Shown here: piece after piece, positions 7,633 through 15,122 of the stretch
Layout: each line of letters begins with the position of its first letter
Numbering within the stretch: the stretch's first letter is position 1
Source of the DNA: Kiritimatiellia bacterium
Lineage (GTDB): Bacteria > Verrucomicrobiota > Kiritimatiellia > RFP12 > UBA1067
DNA: 15,122 nt
Assembly (NCBI GenBank): GCA_024405255.1
Contig: JAKSOY010000104.1
Span: 1 to 15,122, forward strand
Direction: 5' to 3'
Translations under genes and position numbers: made by a program
Notes under the pieces: generated by a model
Seen by the model: the letters and a program-made list of their open reading frames with translations, nothing else
What the model was told of the DNA's origin: nothing
The model's database searches: none

Positions 7633-10209
7633 TCACTCTCCTTGTATGATCAGGTTTGCACAAGCGGGGGCCGAAAGGCGCGGAGCAGAAGGCCCAAGCG
7701 GACGTTCCGTCGCATCGATGCGGCGCAACGCGAGGGGTTTGCCGTCCGGACCCCGCACCGCGAATTCGCCCGCCTTCACCATACGCACCTGCAGCACCAC
7801 GCCCTTACCGCTCGCCGCCGGCTGCACGCCCATGAGAATCGCCGGACCCTCCACCGTCAGACCCGACCACTCGCGCGGACAGCCATTGGCCTTGCCCTTC
7901 GGCATCAGGCGCGTGGGGAAGTACGTGCGATCCGCCCGGCCGAAACGCAACGCGTCGGCGCACGTGGCATCTTTCACCGAGGTCAGCGTGTAGCGCCATT
8001 CGAAACGTCCTTCCTGCGACGCGCGGAAATTCGTCCACCAGTAGTTGTTCTGCACCCACGAGAAGACATGCGCATTTTCGCACGGACGCAACCGCGGGTT
8101 GAAGCGACCGTCCCAGAGGCGGCCGAACTGCACGAGCGGCGTACTCGGCAACGAGAGGAACGTGGCCGCCGTTCCGTCAAACGCCGCCACGTAGTTCTGC
8201 ACGGTGTTCCAGTCGGAAGCGCTGCCTTCGATCTGCGTGACACCCGGCACCACGTCGCCGCCCGGTACGTCGAAGAACACGCGCTCACCCGCAAACGGGA
8301 AGGCCACGGAGAAGCTGCACGGGGTCACATTCGGCTTGCGCGCAACCGAATAGACGAGCTCGATCGTCGGCGTCTTCTTCATCAACCGCACCTCCATCGA
8401 GAACGCACCGGCGTCGCTCGCCGGTGTCTCGGCCGTCAGACGCACGCTTGTGAAAAGCTCGCAGTCGATGCCGGGCTTGAGTTCGGCGTTTTCGGGACGG
8501 TGACGCACCTGTGCCAGCTCGGGCTTGAAACGGTCTCGGATCTGCTCGAACACAATTTCACCCAGCGCATACGGCGCACGCAGATCGACGAGTTCGCGTT
8601 TGAGCTCCTTGTCCCAGATCGACAGAATGCCGCCGTGCGTCAGATCGAACGTCACCTGGAAACGCGCGTTTTCAAACTTGTTGCTGACGGCCGCGTACGC
8701 ACGCGGGGCGACGTAATTGCCTTCGGACACCACCTCGTACGTGCGATAGCCGAACGCCGGCAGGTCGTCGGCGAAGAGCCGGTAGTACGCCCCGCCATGG
8801 CCCACGCCGTGACGCCAGGCGGTCAGGGTCTCGCCCTTGGGTCCCACGAACTTGCATCCGCTGCGAAGCGGCAGTTCCGAATCGTCGACGAACACCTCGG
8901 CATAGCCGCTCCGCCGTTCGCCGGCGGGATTGAAGAGCGTGAGCGTCGCCTTCTCGCCGCGGGCAAGCCGGCCCTGCAGGAGTCCATCCGCCGTCTCCTT
9001 GAGCAAACAGACATTCCGCTTCGCGGTCCATGCGAAGGCCGCCTTGTCGCCCCACTGCATCTGCGTATTCCAGCAAGAGGGATCGCGCACGCTCGTCGAT
9101 GCGCCGAAGGTATGCTCCGAATAGAAGAGCTGGTCCTTCTGGATGTCCTGAAGCTTCGCCTCGGTCTCCGCCGGCAGCGGACTTCCCTGCAGGCGCGCCA
9201 TCGCAAACAGCGCGGCCGTCTGGGCGAAGTCGATCTGCGTCTTGCGCGATTCGCCGGTCTCGCGCGCCGCCGTACCGAAACCGTCGGTCCACCAGTCGGG
9301 ATAGGCCGCCCGCTGGACAGGGATTCCCACGAGCTGCCCGGTCGCCTTGAGATAGTCGAGGAACTGGCAGGCCGTGGCGTTCACGAGTTTGACCTTTTTA
9401 TTGGACGAGTTCCACTTGCGGATGAACGCACTCGCATTCCAGCTCGGCGCGGCGTTGTCCGTGTGGTGGCCGGAATACTGGATGGCGATCGCATCGAACG
9501 GATACCCTTCGCGTTCCATGCGCGCCAGGAAATCGTTCATCTGCCGCTCGAAAGACCGAAAATCCCCCTTGTGAACACCCCAGAAGTTCGCCGTATGGTA
9601 GTGTTCGCCGCGGAAGAAGAAGAGTCCGTTGCCCGACGGGGACTCCCACCGGCAGATGGTTGGGCGGCTGAATGGAATCACCGCACGCGCGGCGTTCGAA
9701 CCGGTCCAGAGATACTCCACGCCGAGATCGTGCAGATAGTCCGCCAGCACCCACGCAATGCCGTTCACATCGTTCTGCATCGCCGTCCGCACGGGGATGC
9801 CGCGCGCGCGAATGTCGCGCAGGGGCGTGAGGAAGTAGCGCAAGGCCGTCTCATCGGCGATTTCGGCCATGTTGAAGTACATCGCCGTCACTTCGATGCG
9901 CCCTTCGCGGATGCGCGCAAGCAGCTTCTCCACCTGCTCCTTCGGACGTGCCTTCAGATATTCAGAGACCGTCCACGAGGCTTCGCAGGTCCAGCGGAAC
10001 TTCGCCTCGTCCGGATAGTCGTCCGTCAGCGCGCAGTACTCGAGCGCGAAGTCGATATAGCGCAGATGCTCCGCGAGGATTTCCGCCTGAGGACGCGTAT
10101 AGCCGATATCCGTGTGCGTGTGCTGCACCAGGAAGACCGTTTTCGGACGCTGTGCGAACAAGTTACAGACCTGAGCACAGACAACACAGATCCAAAATAG
10201 TTTTTTCAT
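7633..10209 (-). CDS. GH38-type alpha-mannosidase-like enzyme, exported
   Basis: The predicted role is a zinc-dependent retaining alpha-mannosidase-like hydrolase acting outside the cytoplasm. Residues 1-19 form a signal peptide (MKKLFWICVV start, cleavage likely near AQ at 19-20). The GH38 N-terminal domain follows. HTHTD at 30-34 supplies the expected His and Asp zinc ligands. QNDVNG at 145-150 supplies the likely nucleophile and zinc ligand Asp147. SEHTFG at 364-369 supplies a further zinc-binding His366. The remaining residues (about 420-858) are the beta-sandwich domains usual for the family. Length, 858 residues, is normal. The HTHTDIGYT form differs from the classical eukaryotic HxHxDPGW-like form, so this belongs to a divergent bacterial branch and sugar specificity is uncertain. 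The start has AGGAG six bases upstream, and that site lies within the last codons of the CotH-kinase gene, whose stop is three bases away. The gene ends three bases before the GH106 gene. GH38 fold: high confidence. Mannoside as substrate: inference. Confidence 0.88.
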   Translation of the reverse strand: MKKLFWICVVCAQVCNLFAQRPKTVFLVQHTHTDIGYTRPQAEILAEHLRYIDFALEYCALTDDYPDEAKFRWTCEASWTVSEYLKARPKEQVEKLLARIREGRIEVTAMYFNMAEIADETALRYFLTPLRDIRARGIPVRTAMQNDVNGIAWVLADYLHDLGVEYLWTGSNAARAVIPFSRPTICRWESPSGNGLFFFRGEHYHTANFWGVHKGDFRSFERQMNDFLARMEREGYPFDAIAIQYSGHHTDNAAPSWNASAFIRKWNSSNKKVKLVNATACQFLDYLKATGQLVGIPVQRAAYPDWWTDGFGTAARETGESRKTQIDFAQTAALFAMARLQGSPLPAETEAKLQDIQKDQLFYSEHTFGASTSVRDPSCWNTQMQWGDKAAFAWTAKRNVCLLKETADGLLQGRLARGEKATLTLFNPAGERRSGYAEVFVDDSELPLRSGCKFVGPKGETLTAWRHGVGHGGAYYRLFADDLPAFGYRTYEVVSEGNYVAPRAYAAVSNKFENARFQVTFDLTHGGILSIWDKELKRELVDLRAPYALGEIVFEQIRDRFKPELAQVRHRPENAELKPGIDCELFTSVRLTAETPASDAGAFSMEVRLMKKTPTIELVYSVARKPNVTPCSFSVAFPFAGERVFFDVPGGDVVPGVTQIEGSASDWNTVQNYVAAFDGTAATFLSLPSTPLVQFGRLWDGRFNPRLRPCENAHVFSWVQNNYWWTNFRASQEGRFEWRYTLTSVKDATCADALRFGRADRTYFPTRLMPKGKANGCPREWSGLTVEGPAILMGVQPAASGKGVVLQVRMVKAGEFAVRGPDGKPLALRRIDATERPLGPSAPRLSAPACANLIIQGE
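7638..7643 (-). promoter_or_regulatory. Ribosome binding site of the GH106 gene inside the end of the GH38 gene
   Basis: AAGGAG is read on the minus strand eight bases before the ATG at 7629. It also encodes the final Gln-Gly-Glu codons of the GH38 protein, whose TGA stop at 7635-7633 sits in the spacer. The arrangement repeats the one at the previous junction and again suggests translational coupling. Confidence 0.75.
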
Positions 10210-10212
10210 TGA

Positions 10213-13200
10213 CTACTCCTCTTCTTCTTTCGGGACCAAACGGAAAAACGCCTGCGGCGCATTGTAGAGCGGACGTGACGTGCCACGCGAAGCCGGCGTC
10301 AGCGTCAAGACACCGTTTTCAAGTTGGTAACGCGTCGCAGGACAGAGCGTCCAGACCGCATCCGACGCCAGATTCGTCGCGAAATACAGATCCCACGATG
10401 TGTCGAGATCCGTTCCCGTGAAGATGATTTTCACACCTTCGCCGCGCGCAATCGACGTGAACTGCGGCAGCTCGGGACGACCTGGCGTACCAAACCGCAC
10501 GGTCCCGACCTTCCAGGCTTCAGGTTGGCTGAAGGCAGGCTGCGTCTGGTCGGCCGTGAGGTCGCGCGCCACAAGCGAAAATCCCGTGTTGTAGCTCGCG
10601 CCGTCGAACCACGTGTTGCTGTAAGTGACCGTCGAAAGAACGGTCCCCGTTGGATCCGTCAAGGTGAGCGTATCGCCCTTCCGTTTGAGCGACCCGCCGG
10701 CTTCCCAGCAAAAGACGCGAGAAGTCGCCCTGGGATGGACGAGCGCGAACGCCTCGGGATTGCCAGAAACAACGAAGCGTTCACCCGCCACGATTTCAAC
10801 ATCGCCAAACGTCACCGTGAATTTCTCACCCGCCAGCGTGCAGCCGAAGAGATTGATTGTCGTCGACCCGGTATTCTGCAGTTCAATCCAGGAAAAGCTG
10901 TCTTCGTCATAGGGCGCGATGTTGTCCGCCTTGTTCGGCGCATGCATGATCTCGGAGATCTTGAGGCCGGAACGGTCCTGCACAGGCGCCGTCGTCGTAT
11001 ACGCAAGTTCCGTGAGGGCGCTCCACTCGCTGCCGTTGTACGCGCGCGCCTTGAGGATCGCTCCCGTACCGCGCAATTCGATTTCAGTCGTAACCGACTG
11101 CGTACTTGTGTAGGAGGCGGCCGTCGTCGCGAGGGAACAGTCCCAATACAGGTCCGTCGAAGTGCCATGGATCTGATGGACCTCCGCCGCGATCACGTTC
11201 TTGCCCGCCCGGAGAATTCCTGCTGGGATAGTAACTGTGCGCGACGCATACGTGTTTTGCGTATAGGTGCCGCTCGTACCGATCGTCGTGTTGGCCCAGG
11301 TGTCGTACGTAACAGTACCGGCATTCATGCAGAGTCGATCGACTTCCTGTCCGTTGATGTAAAGCACGTAGCCGTCGTCGAAAAGCATCTCAATCGTCAT
11401 TTTCTCCGCCGCCGTCTCGTTCGCCGCCAATTCGAATTCGCGGCGGAAATAGGTGGTGGTCACCTGCGTACCGCTTGTCGCGTGGTTGATGTAGCGGTGC
11501 GTCGCCGTTCCGACGGCCGTTCCGTTGTTACCCATGACGCCCAAAATGCCCGGACCCTTCGCCCACTGGGACGACGAAACGAAATCGAGCGTGTTCCACG
11601 CGCGCCCCATGCTGTCGTTCGGCGGCTGCTGGCCCCAGTCATAGTACGCCCATTCGGACTTCTTCGCGAAAATCGTCCGCGGCGTCGGTATGTCCGAACT
11701 CGTATTCTCCACACGAATCGCCGAGGTTGAAAGAACGCCATTTTCGTCGACAGGATCCGAACCGTCCATCGTGTAGTAGAAGATGTTTTTCGCACCAAGC
11801 GTAAAGGTCGAACCCAATGTCGCCGCGGATCCGTTCGCCAACGAAGCCTGCGGCGCCTCGACGGAGGGCAGCCAGCCCTTCGCGCGATACTGGTCCATCA
11901 ACACCGGATGGCGCAACTCGATGTACCTCATCACCTGTTCGCAGGCATTGAGCCAATCCGTACGCGTACAGCCATTGCCCCAACGCACGGCCTCGCCCAC
12001 GACGGCCTCGTCGATTTCGTCCATACGGGCCTGTACACGCGCCTTCGCATTCGCCACCGTGAGCGGTCCGTTATTGAAGAACGTCCGCTGAATGGCGTCG
12101 GCCAGCTGGCGCTTGTAGCGCGGATGCGCCGTGAGCTTATCGTGGATGCCCAACGGATTAAGGTTTTCCGACCGATTGAAATTCGAATGGTCGCGTGGCG
12201 TTCCCCAGTCGAAGATATTCGCGCGATAACCATAGGTTGCATCATTGATATCGACCTTGCCGTTTGTCGCGCCCATCGAATGCTCCGAGTCGTGGTGCAG
12301 CCAGAAGAAGCCGCGGTTGGCACCCGTCTGGTCATAGAGCATATTGATGTTGTTCGAAAAGTCGCTCCAGGCGGAAACCGGCGAGTCGCCATCCGCCGTG
12401 AAATGCGTGATGAACACGTAGTTGAGGAGTCCGTTGATGTTCAGCAGCGGACGATAGGTCAGATTCGTCGAACCGTCCGCATTGAGTCCCTGCACCTTCC
12501 AGTAGTTGTTCGCATACGAACCGGAAAAACCCTGCGAGATCGCGAGCGAGAACAACTGGTTGTAGGCGTCGAGCGAGCCATTCGTACACTCGAGCTGGCG
12601 GTCGTGGTTCTTCTTGATGACGTCCCAATGGGTCTTCTCCGTACCGAAGTAGCTCTCGCCGAAATTCTCTTCGGGACGCTCCTCGGTCTGGTAGATGCCC
12701 CAGTATTGTCCGTTGATGTAGAGGTGGTAGTAGCGGCTGCGGCCATAGGCGATCTCGCCCATGTCGCGCTGCGAGTCGCGCGAGAACACATCGCGCACGA
12801 GCGTGTTCGCCCGTTCGTTCGTCGTATGCCAGGAGTGGTTCTGCTCGCTGCGCAAGTCGATTTTCTTGAAACTCGTCGCACCCTCTTCGCCGAAAAGCGG
12901 GAAGTTGAGCTTCGAAGCCGTGCCGTATTCTTCGCGGAAGAAGACATGGAACGAATGCTTGGGATTGCCCGTCGAGCGCGACGCGGCGCCGCGGATGCGA
13001 ATGCCCGCATTGATCTGGAATTCGTTGTTGGTACCGTGAACAGGATCGATGCATTCGATCGAGACGGGACGCTCCCATCCGCGCCCCTGGTTGCCGGGAT
13101 AGACATAGATGCCCGTACCGCTGCCGAAGAGGTCCGCCAGATTGCAGACGAGCGAAAGCGTCGCCACATGCGGCGCATTGGTGATACCGTTGATGAAACG

Positions 13201-15102
13201 CGCACGATCGTTGTTGAGCGTCGTCGAGTTGAGGCCGTACTTCATCGTCTGTCCGTTCACAGAGCCGCTTGACGGCCAGCCGGCAGGTGTTGCCGAGGAC
13301 TGCGTGAGGATGTCCGACATGAACAGCCACGTGTAGCAGGTCGTACGCTGCAGCACGCTGTCGGGCTGCGGCAAGGCGGCGCGCAGGTAGGTCGTGCGGC
13401 TCACATGTATGGGTCCCGTGTAGCGCGTACCGTGCGTCGCCGACGGTTCGGTACCGTCGAGCGTGTAGTAGATGGCCGCATCTGGTTTTTCAGGACAGCT
13501 CAGTGTCACGTCGAACGCCTTCGTCTTGTAGCCGCGCGGTTCGCTCGCCACCACCAACGGTGTCGGCTCGGCGAATGTCTGGCCGACATTCGCCGCGCCA
13601 GGTGTCGGCGTCTTGAAATAGGCCGGCATCACCTGGGCTTCCGAATAGACAAGGACAGGTGCAAGCAGGAAGTCGCCATCCGCCACCGAATTGTTGTAGC
13701 CGAGGATGCGCAACGTGTTCGCACCCTCCACAAAATATGCGGCCGGCACGGTGATGGTGATGGGCAAGGTCACGTCTTCGGCCAATCGTTGCGAAGCCGC
13801 GCCACCGCCCCAGGAATTCATATTGAAGGAGGTCACCGCGTGTCCGTTGAGCGAGATCTGGCAGGCATCCGCATAACGCAGTTCAAGACGGGCCGAATCG
13901 CCTGCAATCGGCGCATGGTCGAGCGTGAACGTCCAATCGGCCGTCACCTGGCTCGACCGATTCAGCATCGCCGATTTGATGTCCGTATCAATGTACTTCG
14001 AAATGGACCCCGCATGCGTGATCGGCGAATCCGGGGCACCGACAAGTTTGAAATTCGTCGTATCGAACGAACTGAACGAACCCTTGGCCGCCGAAAGTTC
14101 GCACGAGGCGCCGCCGGACTGCTCATACCAGAGGAATTCCAGCGAATAGGCACCCGCCGAGGGGATGTTGCACTGCAGGAGCGTCTGCGCAAAACTGCGC
14201 GAACCGACATCGGACGAGAAGGTCCGGCCGTAACCTGTCAACCGGAACTCGAATCCGTCGTCCGAGGCGAGGGCAAAGGTCCAAACCCCCGGCTCGGGGA
14301 TGTAGATCTGTCCCGTGGCCAGCAGGACGAAGTTGTTATGGTCGGACATGTCGTTCTCCCAACCTGGACACCGGTTGTGCGACGCCGACGTAAACGAGAC
14401 GGTCGCGCTATTGTCGACAAAGGCCACCGTGTCGTAGTATTTCGTCACCGGGCTGCCATACCAGTAGGCGGAATTGTTGATGCACGTACGCGCCTTGGAG
14501 ACGCTGTCCACCGTCGTATTCATCGCGTAGCGCGTGCATTGGAAGCCCGCGTTCATGTTGGACGCGAACCCGATACCGCCGAATCCTTGGCTCGACACCG
14601 AATTGACCATATAGGTAACCGGCGTACCCGAACCCACCAGCGTTACCTCACGGTGGCCGAGTCCATAGGAGACATCCTCGATCTGCTGCGGATAGGCCCC
14701 GTAGTCGCTCTTGACGTTGCCCTCGGCATCCACCAGCCAAAGGTGGTCGTCATTCCCGACTTTCGAGAGTTTGAAGTTCGCGTGTAGTTCACCGTTGGTG
14801 ACACAGTCGAGCTTGTCGGCGAAGACAAGCAGATGGCCCCCTGCGGGAATCATCGTGTTGGCGGGGAATGTCCAGCCCTTCCCGGCGGACATTTTCGTCG
14901 ACGATCCCATGCGCCAGCCGGTCAGGTTGACCGCCGCCGTCCCGTCATTGGTGAGTTCGATCCAGTCCTCAAAAGTCCCCGCCGCCGTCGGACGCGTCGA
15001 CCCGTTGTCCGCCATGAACTCGGTAATCGCCACCTCTGCTGCGAGTGGCAGCAGAAAAAAGGCGGCAAATGCCCCAAGGCAATTTTTAATCGTCTGTTTC
15101 AT
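10213..15102 (-). CDS. Giant secreted CotH-kinase protein with lamin-tail, PA14-like and chitobiase-C-like domains
   Basis: This is a secreted or surface-anchored multidomain protein of about 1629 residues. Its order is: signal peptide (1-22, basic start then LGAFAAFFLLPLAA); lamin-tail domain (about 24-142, ITEFMADNGS and DWIELTNDG); PA14-like domain (about 223-354, with IPEPGVWTFALASDDGFEF); jelly roll (about 360-487, with ISLNGHAV and NTLRILGYNN); chitobiase-C/FN3-like domain (about 515-594, IYYTLDGTEPS); CotH-type kinase (about 640-972, with GQYWGIYQTEERPEENF and WLHHDSEHSMG); helical tail to about 1075; a second chitobiase-C-like domain interrupted by a second jelly roll (about 1085-1370); a second lamin-tail domain (about 1380-1513, LKISEIMHAP); and a C-terminal beta domain ending in PQAFFRLV. 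CotH proteins are atypical kinases in Bacillus spore coats and Fam20-related folds; activity here is inferred. The start at 15102 has AAAGGG nine bases upstream. The alternative ATG at 15111 directly abuts that site. It heads the operon, three bases before the GH38 gene. The substrate is unknown. Confidence 0.85.
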   Translation of the reverse strand: MKQTIKNCLGAFAAFFLLPLAAEVAITEFMADNGSTRPTAAGTFEDWIELTNDGTAAVNLTGWRMGSSTKMSAGKGWTFPANTMIPAGGHLLVFADKLDCVTNGELHANFKLSKVGNDDHLWLVDAEGNVKSDYGAYPQQIEDVSYGLGHREVTLVGSGTPVTYMVNSVSSQGFGGIGFASNMNAGFQCTRYAMNTTVDSVSKARTCINNSAYWYGSPVTKYYDTVAFVDNSATVSFTSASHNRCPGWENDMSDHNNFVLLATGQIYIPEPGVWTFALASDDGFEFRLTGYGRTFSSDVGSRSFAQTLLQCNIPSAGAYSLEFLWYEQSGGASCELSAAKGSFSSFDTTNFKLVGAPDSPITHAGSISKYIDTDIKSAMLNRSSQVTADWTFTLDHAPIAGDSARLELRYADACQISLNGHAVTSFNMNSWGGGAASQRLAEDVTLPITITVPAAYFVEGANTLRILGYNNSVADGDFLLAPVLVYSEAQVMPAYFKTPTPGAANVGQTFAEPTPLVVASEPRGYKTKAFDVTLSCPEKPDAAIYYTLDGTEPSATHGTRYTGPIHVSRTTYLRAALPQPDSVLQRTTCYTWLFMSDILTQSSATPAGWPSSGSVNGQTMKYGLNSTTLNNDRARFINGITNAPHVATLSLVCNLADLFGSGTGIYVYPGNQGRGWERPVSIECIDPVHGTNNEFQINAGIRIRGAASRSTGNPKHSFHVFFREEYGTASKLNFPLFGEEGATSFKKIDLRSEQNHSWHTTNERANTLVRDVFSRDSQRDMGEIAYGRSRYYHLYINGQYWGIYQTEERPEENFGESYFGTEKTHWDVIKKNHDRQLECTNGSLDAYNQLFSLAISQGFSGSYANNYWKVQGLNADGSTNLTYRPLLNINGLLNYVFITHFTADGDSPVSAWSDFSNNINMLYDQTGANRGFFWLHHDSEHSMGATNGKVDINDATYGYRANIFDWGTPRDHSNFNRSENLNPLGIHDKLTAHPRYKRQLADAIQRTFFNNGPLTVANAKARVQARMDEIDEAVVGEAVRWGNGCTRTDWLNACEQVMRYIELRHPVLMDQYRAKGWLPSVEAPQASLANGSAATLGSTFTLGAKNIFYYTMDGSDPVDENGVLSTSAIRVENTSSDIPTPRTIFAKKSEWAYYDWGQQPPNDSMGRAWNTLDFVSSSQWAKGPGILGVMGNNGTAVGTATHRYINHATSGTQVTTTYFRREFELAANETAAEKMTIEMLFDDGYVLYINGQEVDRLCMNAGTVTYDTWANTTIGTSGTYTQNTYASRTVTIPAGILRAGKNVIAAEVHQIHGTSTDLYWDCSLATTAASYTSTQSVTTEIELRGTGAILKARAYNGSEWSALTELAYTTTAPVQDRSGLKISEIMHAPNKADNIAPYDEDSFSWIELQNTGSTTINLFGCTLAGEKFTVTFGDVEIVAGERFVVSGNPEAFALVHPRATSRVFCWEAGGSLKRKGDTLTLTDPTGTVLSTVTYSNTWFDGASYNTGFSLVARDLTADQTQPAFSQPEAWKVGTVRFGTPGRPELPQFTSIARGEGVKIIFTGTDLDTSWDLYFATNLASDAVWTLCPATRYQLENGVLTLTPASRGTSRPLYNAPQAFFRLVPKEEEE
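10216..10221 (-). promoter_or_regulatory. Ribosome binding site of the GH38 gene inside the end of the CotH-kinase gene
   Basis: The minus strand reads GAGGAG here, six bases before the GH38 ATG at 10209. The same bases encode the last glutamates of the CotH-kinase protein, which ends in four Glu codons and a TAG. The ribosome that finishes the first gene therefore releases on top of the start signal of the second, which implies translational coupling. Confidence 0.75.
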
Positions 15103-15122
15103 CGGGTTCATCCCTTTTGCTA
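15103..15122 (-). promoter_or_regulatory. Ribosome binding site of the CotH-kinase gene at the window edge
   Basis: On the minus strand AAAGGG occupies 15117-15112, nine bases before the ATG at 15102. It touches the earlier ATG at 15111 with no spacer, so 15102 is preferred. A TAG triplet at 15122-15120 is out of frame with this gene. It could be the stop codon of a further upstream operon gene, but only its last bases would be in view. No promoter can be seen within the window. Confidence 0.55.

Noticed and set aside
6508..10200. A 1230-codon open frame on the plus strand opposite the GH38 and GH106 genes
   Set aside because: It is very rich in Arg, His and Glu, has no recognisable domain, no ribosome site, and lies exactly opposite two clear glycoside hydrolase genes. 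Long antisense frames are common opposite GC-rich coding sequence.
11908..14787. Two plus-strand frames of about 455 codons opposite the CotH-kinase gene
   Set aside because: Low-complexity Arg-rich translations with no domain motif. The opposite strand encodes well-defined lamin-tail, PA14-like and kinase domains across the same bases.

Overview
The window is one continuous block of five large genes, all on the minus strand, read from the right edge to the left. No real plus-strand gene, RNA gene, transposase or CRISPR array is visible. The base composition is moderately GC-rich. Every gene begins with a plausible Sec signal peptide. The mix of glycoside hydrolases with a giant lamin-tail/CotH-kinase surface protein, and no SusC/SusD pair, fits the Verrucomicrobiota–Kiritimatiellota–Lentisphaerota (PVC) group better than Bacteroidota. 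That placement is an inference from gene content and cannot be proved here.

Layout in transcription order. (1) 15102-10213: a 1.6 kilo-residue secreted protein with lamin-tail domains, a PA14-like domain, jelly rolls, chitobiase-C/FN3-like domains and a CotH-type kinase domain. (2) 10209-7633: a GH38-type alpha-mannosidase-like enzyme. (3) 7629-4861: a GH106-type alpha-L-rhamnosidase-like enzyme that carries ten copies of a 13-bp near-palindrome inside its reading frame. (4) 4846-2687: one polypeptide joining a GH43/GH32-like five-bladed propeller to a GH28 pectinase-type beta-helix. (5) 2623-83: a GH95-type alpha-L-fucosidase/L-galactosidase-like enzyme with an extra N-terminal LamG-like domain. 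The left 82 bases are non-coding and hold a degenerate CAATCGAA tandem repeat.

The gaps are 3, 3, about 14 and 63 bases. In the first two junctions the ribosome binding site of the next gene lies inside the last codons of the gene before it. This is strong evidence for one operon with translational coupling. Its promoter must lie beyond the right edge.

Predicted activities are on L-rhamnose, L-fucose or L-galactose, galacturonate, possibly arabinose or fructose-like furanosides, and mannose. Together these point to a complex branched acidic glycan. Pectic rhamnogalacturonan (RG-I or RG-II) is the best single guess, with plant gum or glycoprotein glycans as alternatives. The absence of sulfatases in the window argues mildly against fucoidan. 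The most unusual points are the CotH kinase-like protein heading a glycan-degradation operon, the propeller–GH28 fusion, and the repeat family that has colonised the GH106 coding sequence in both orientations without breaking the frame.
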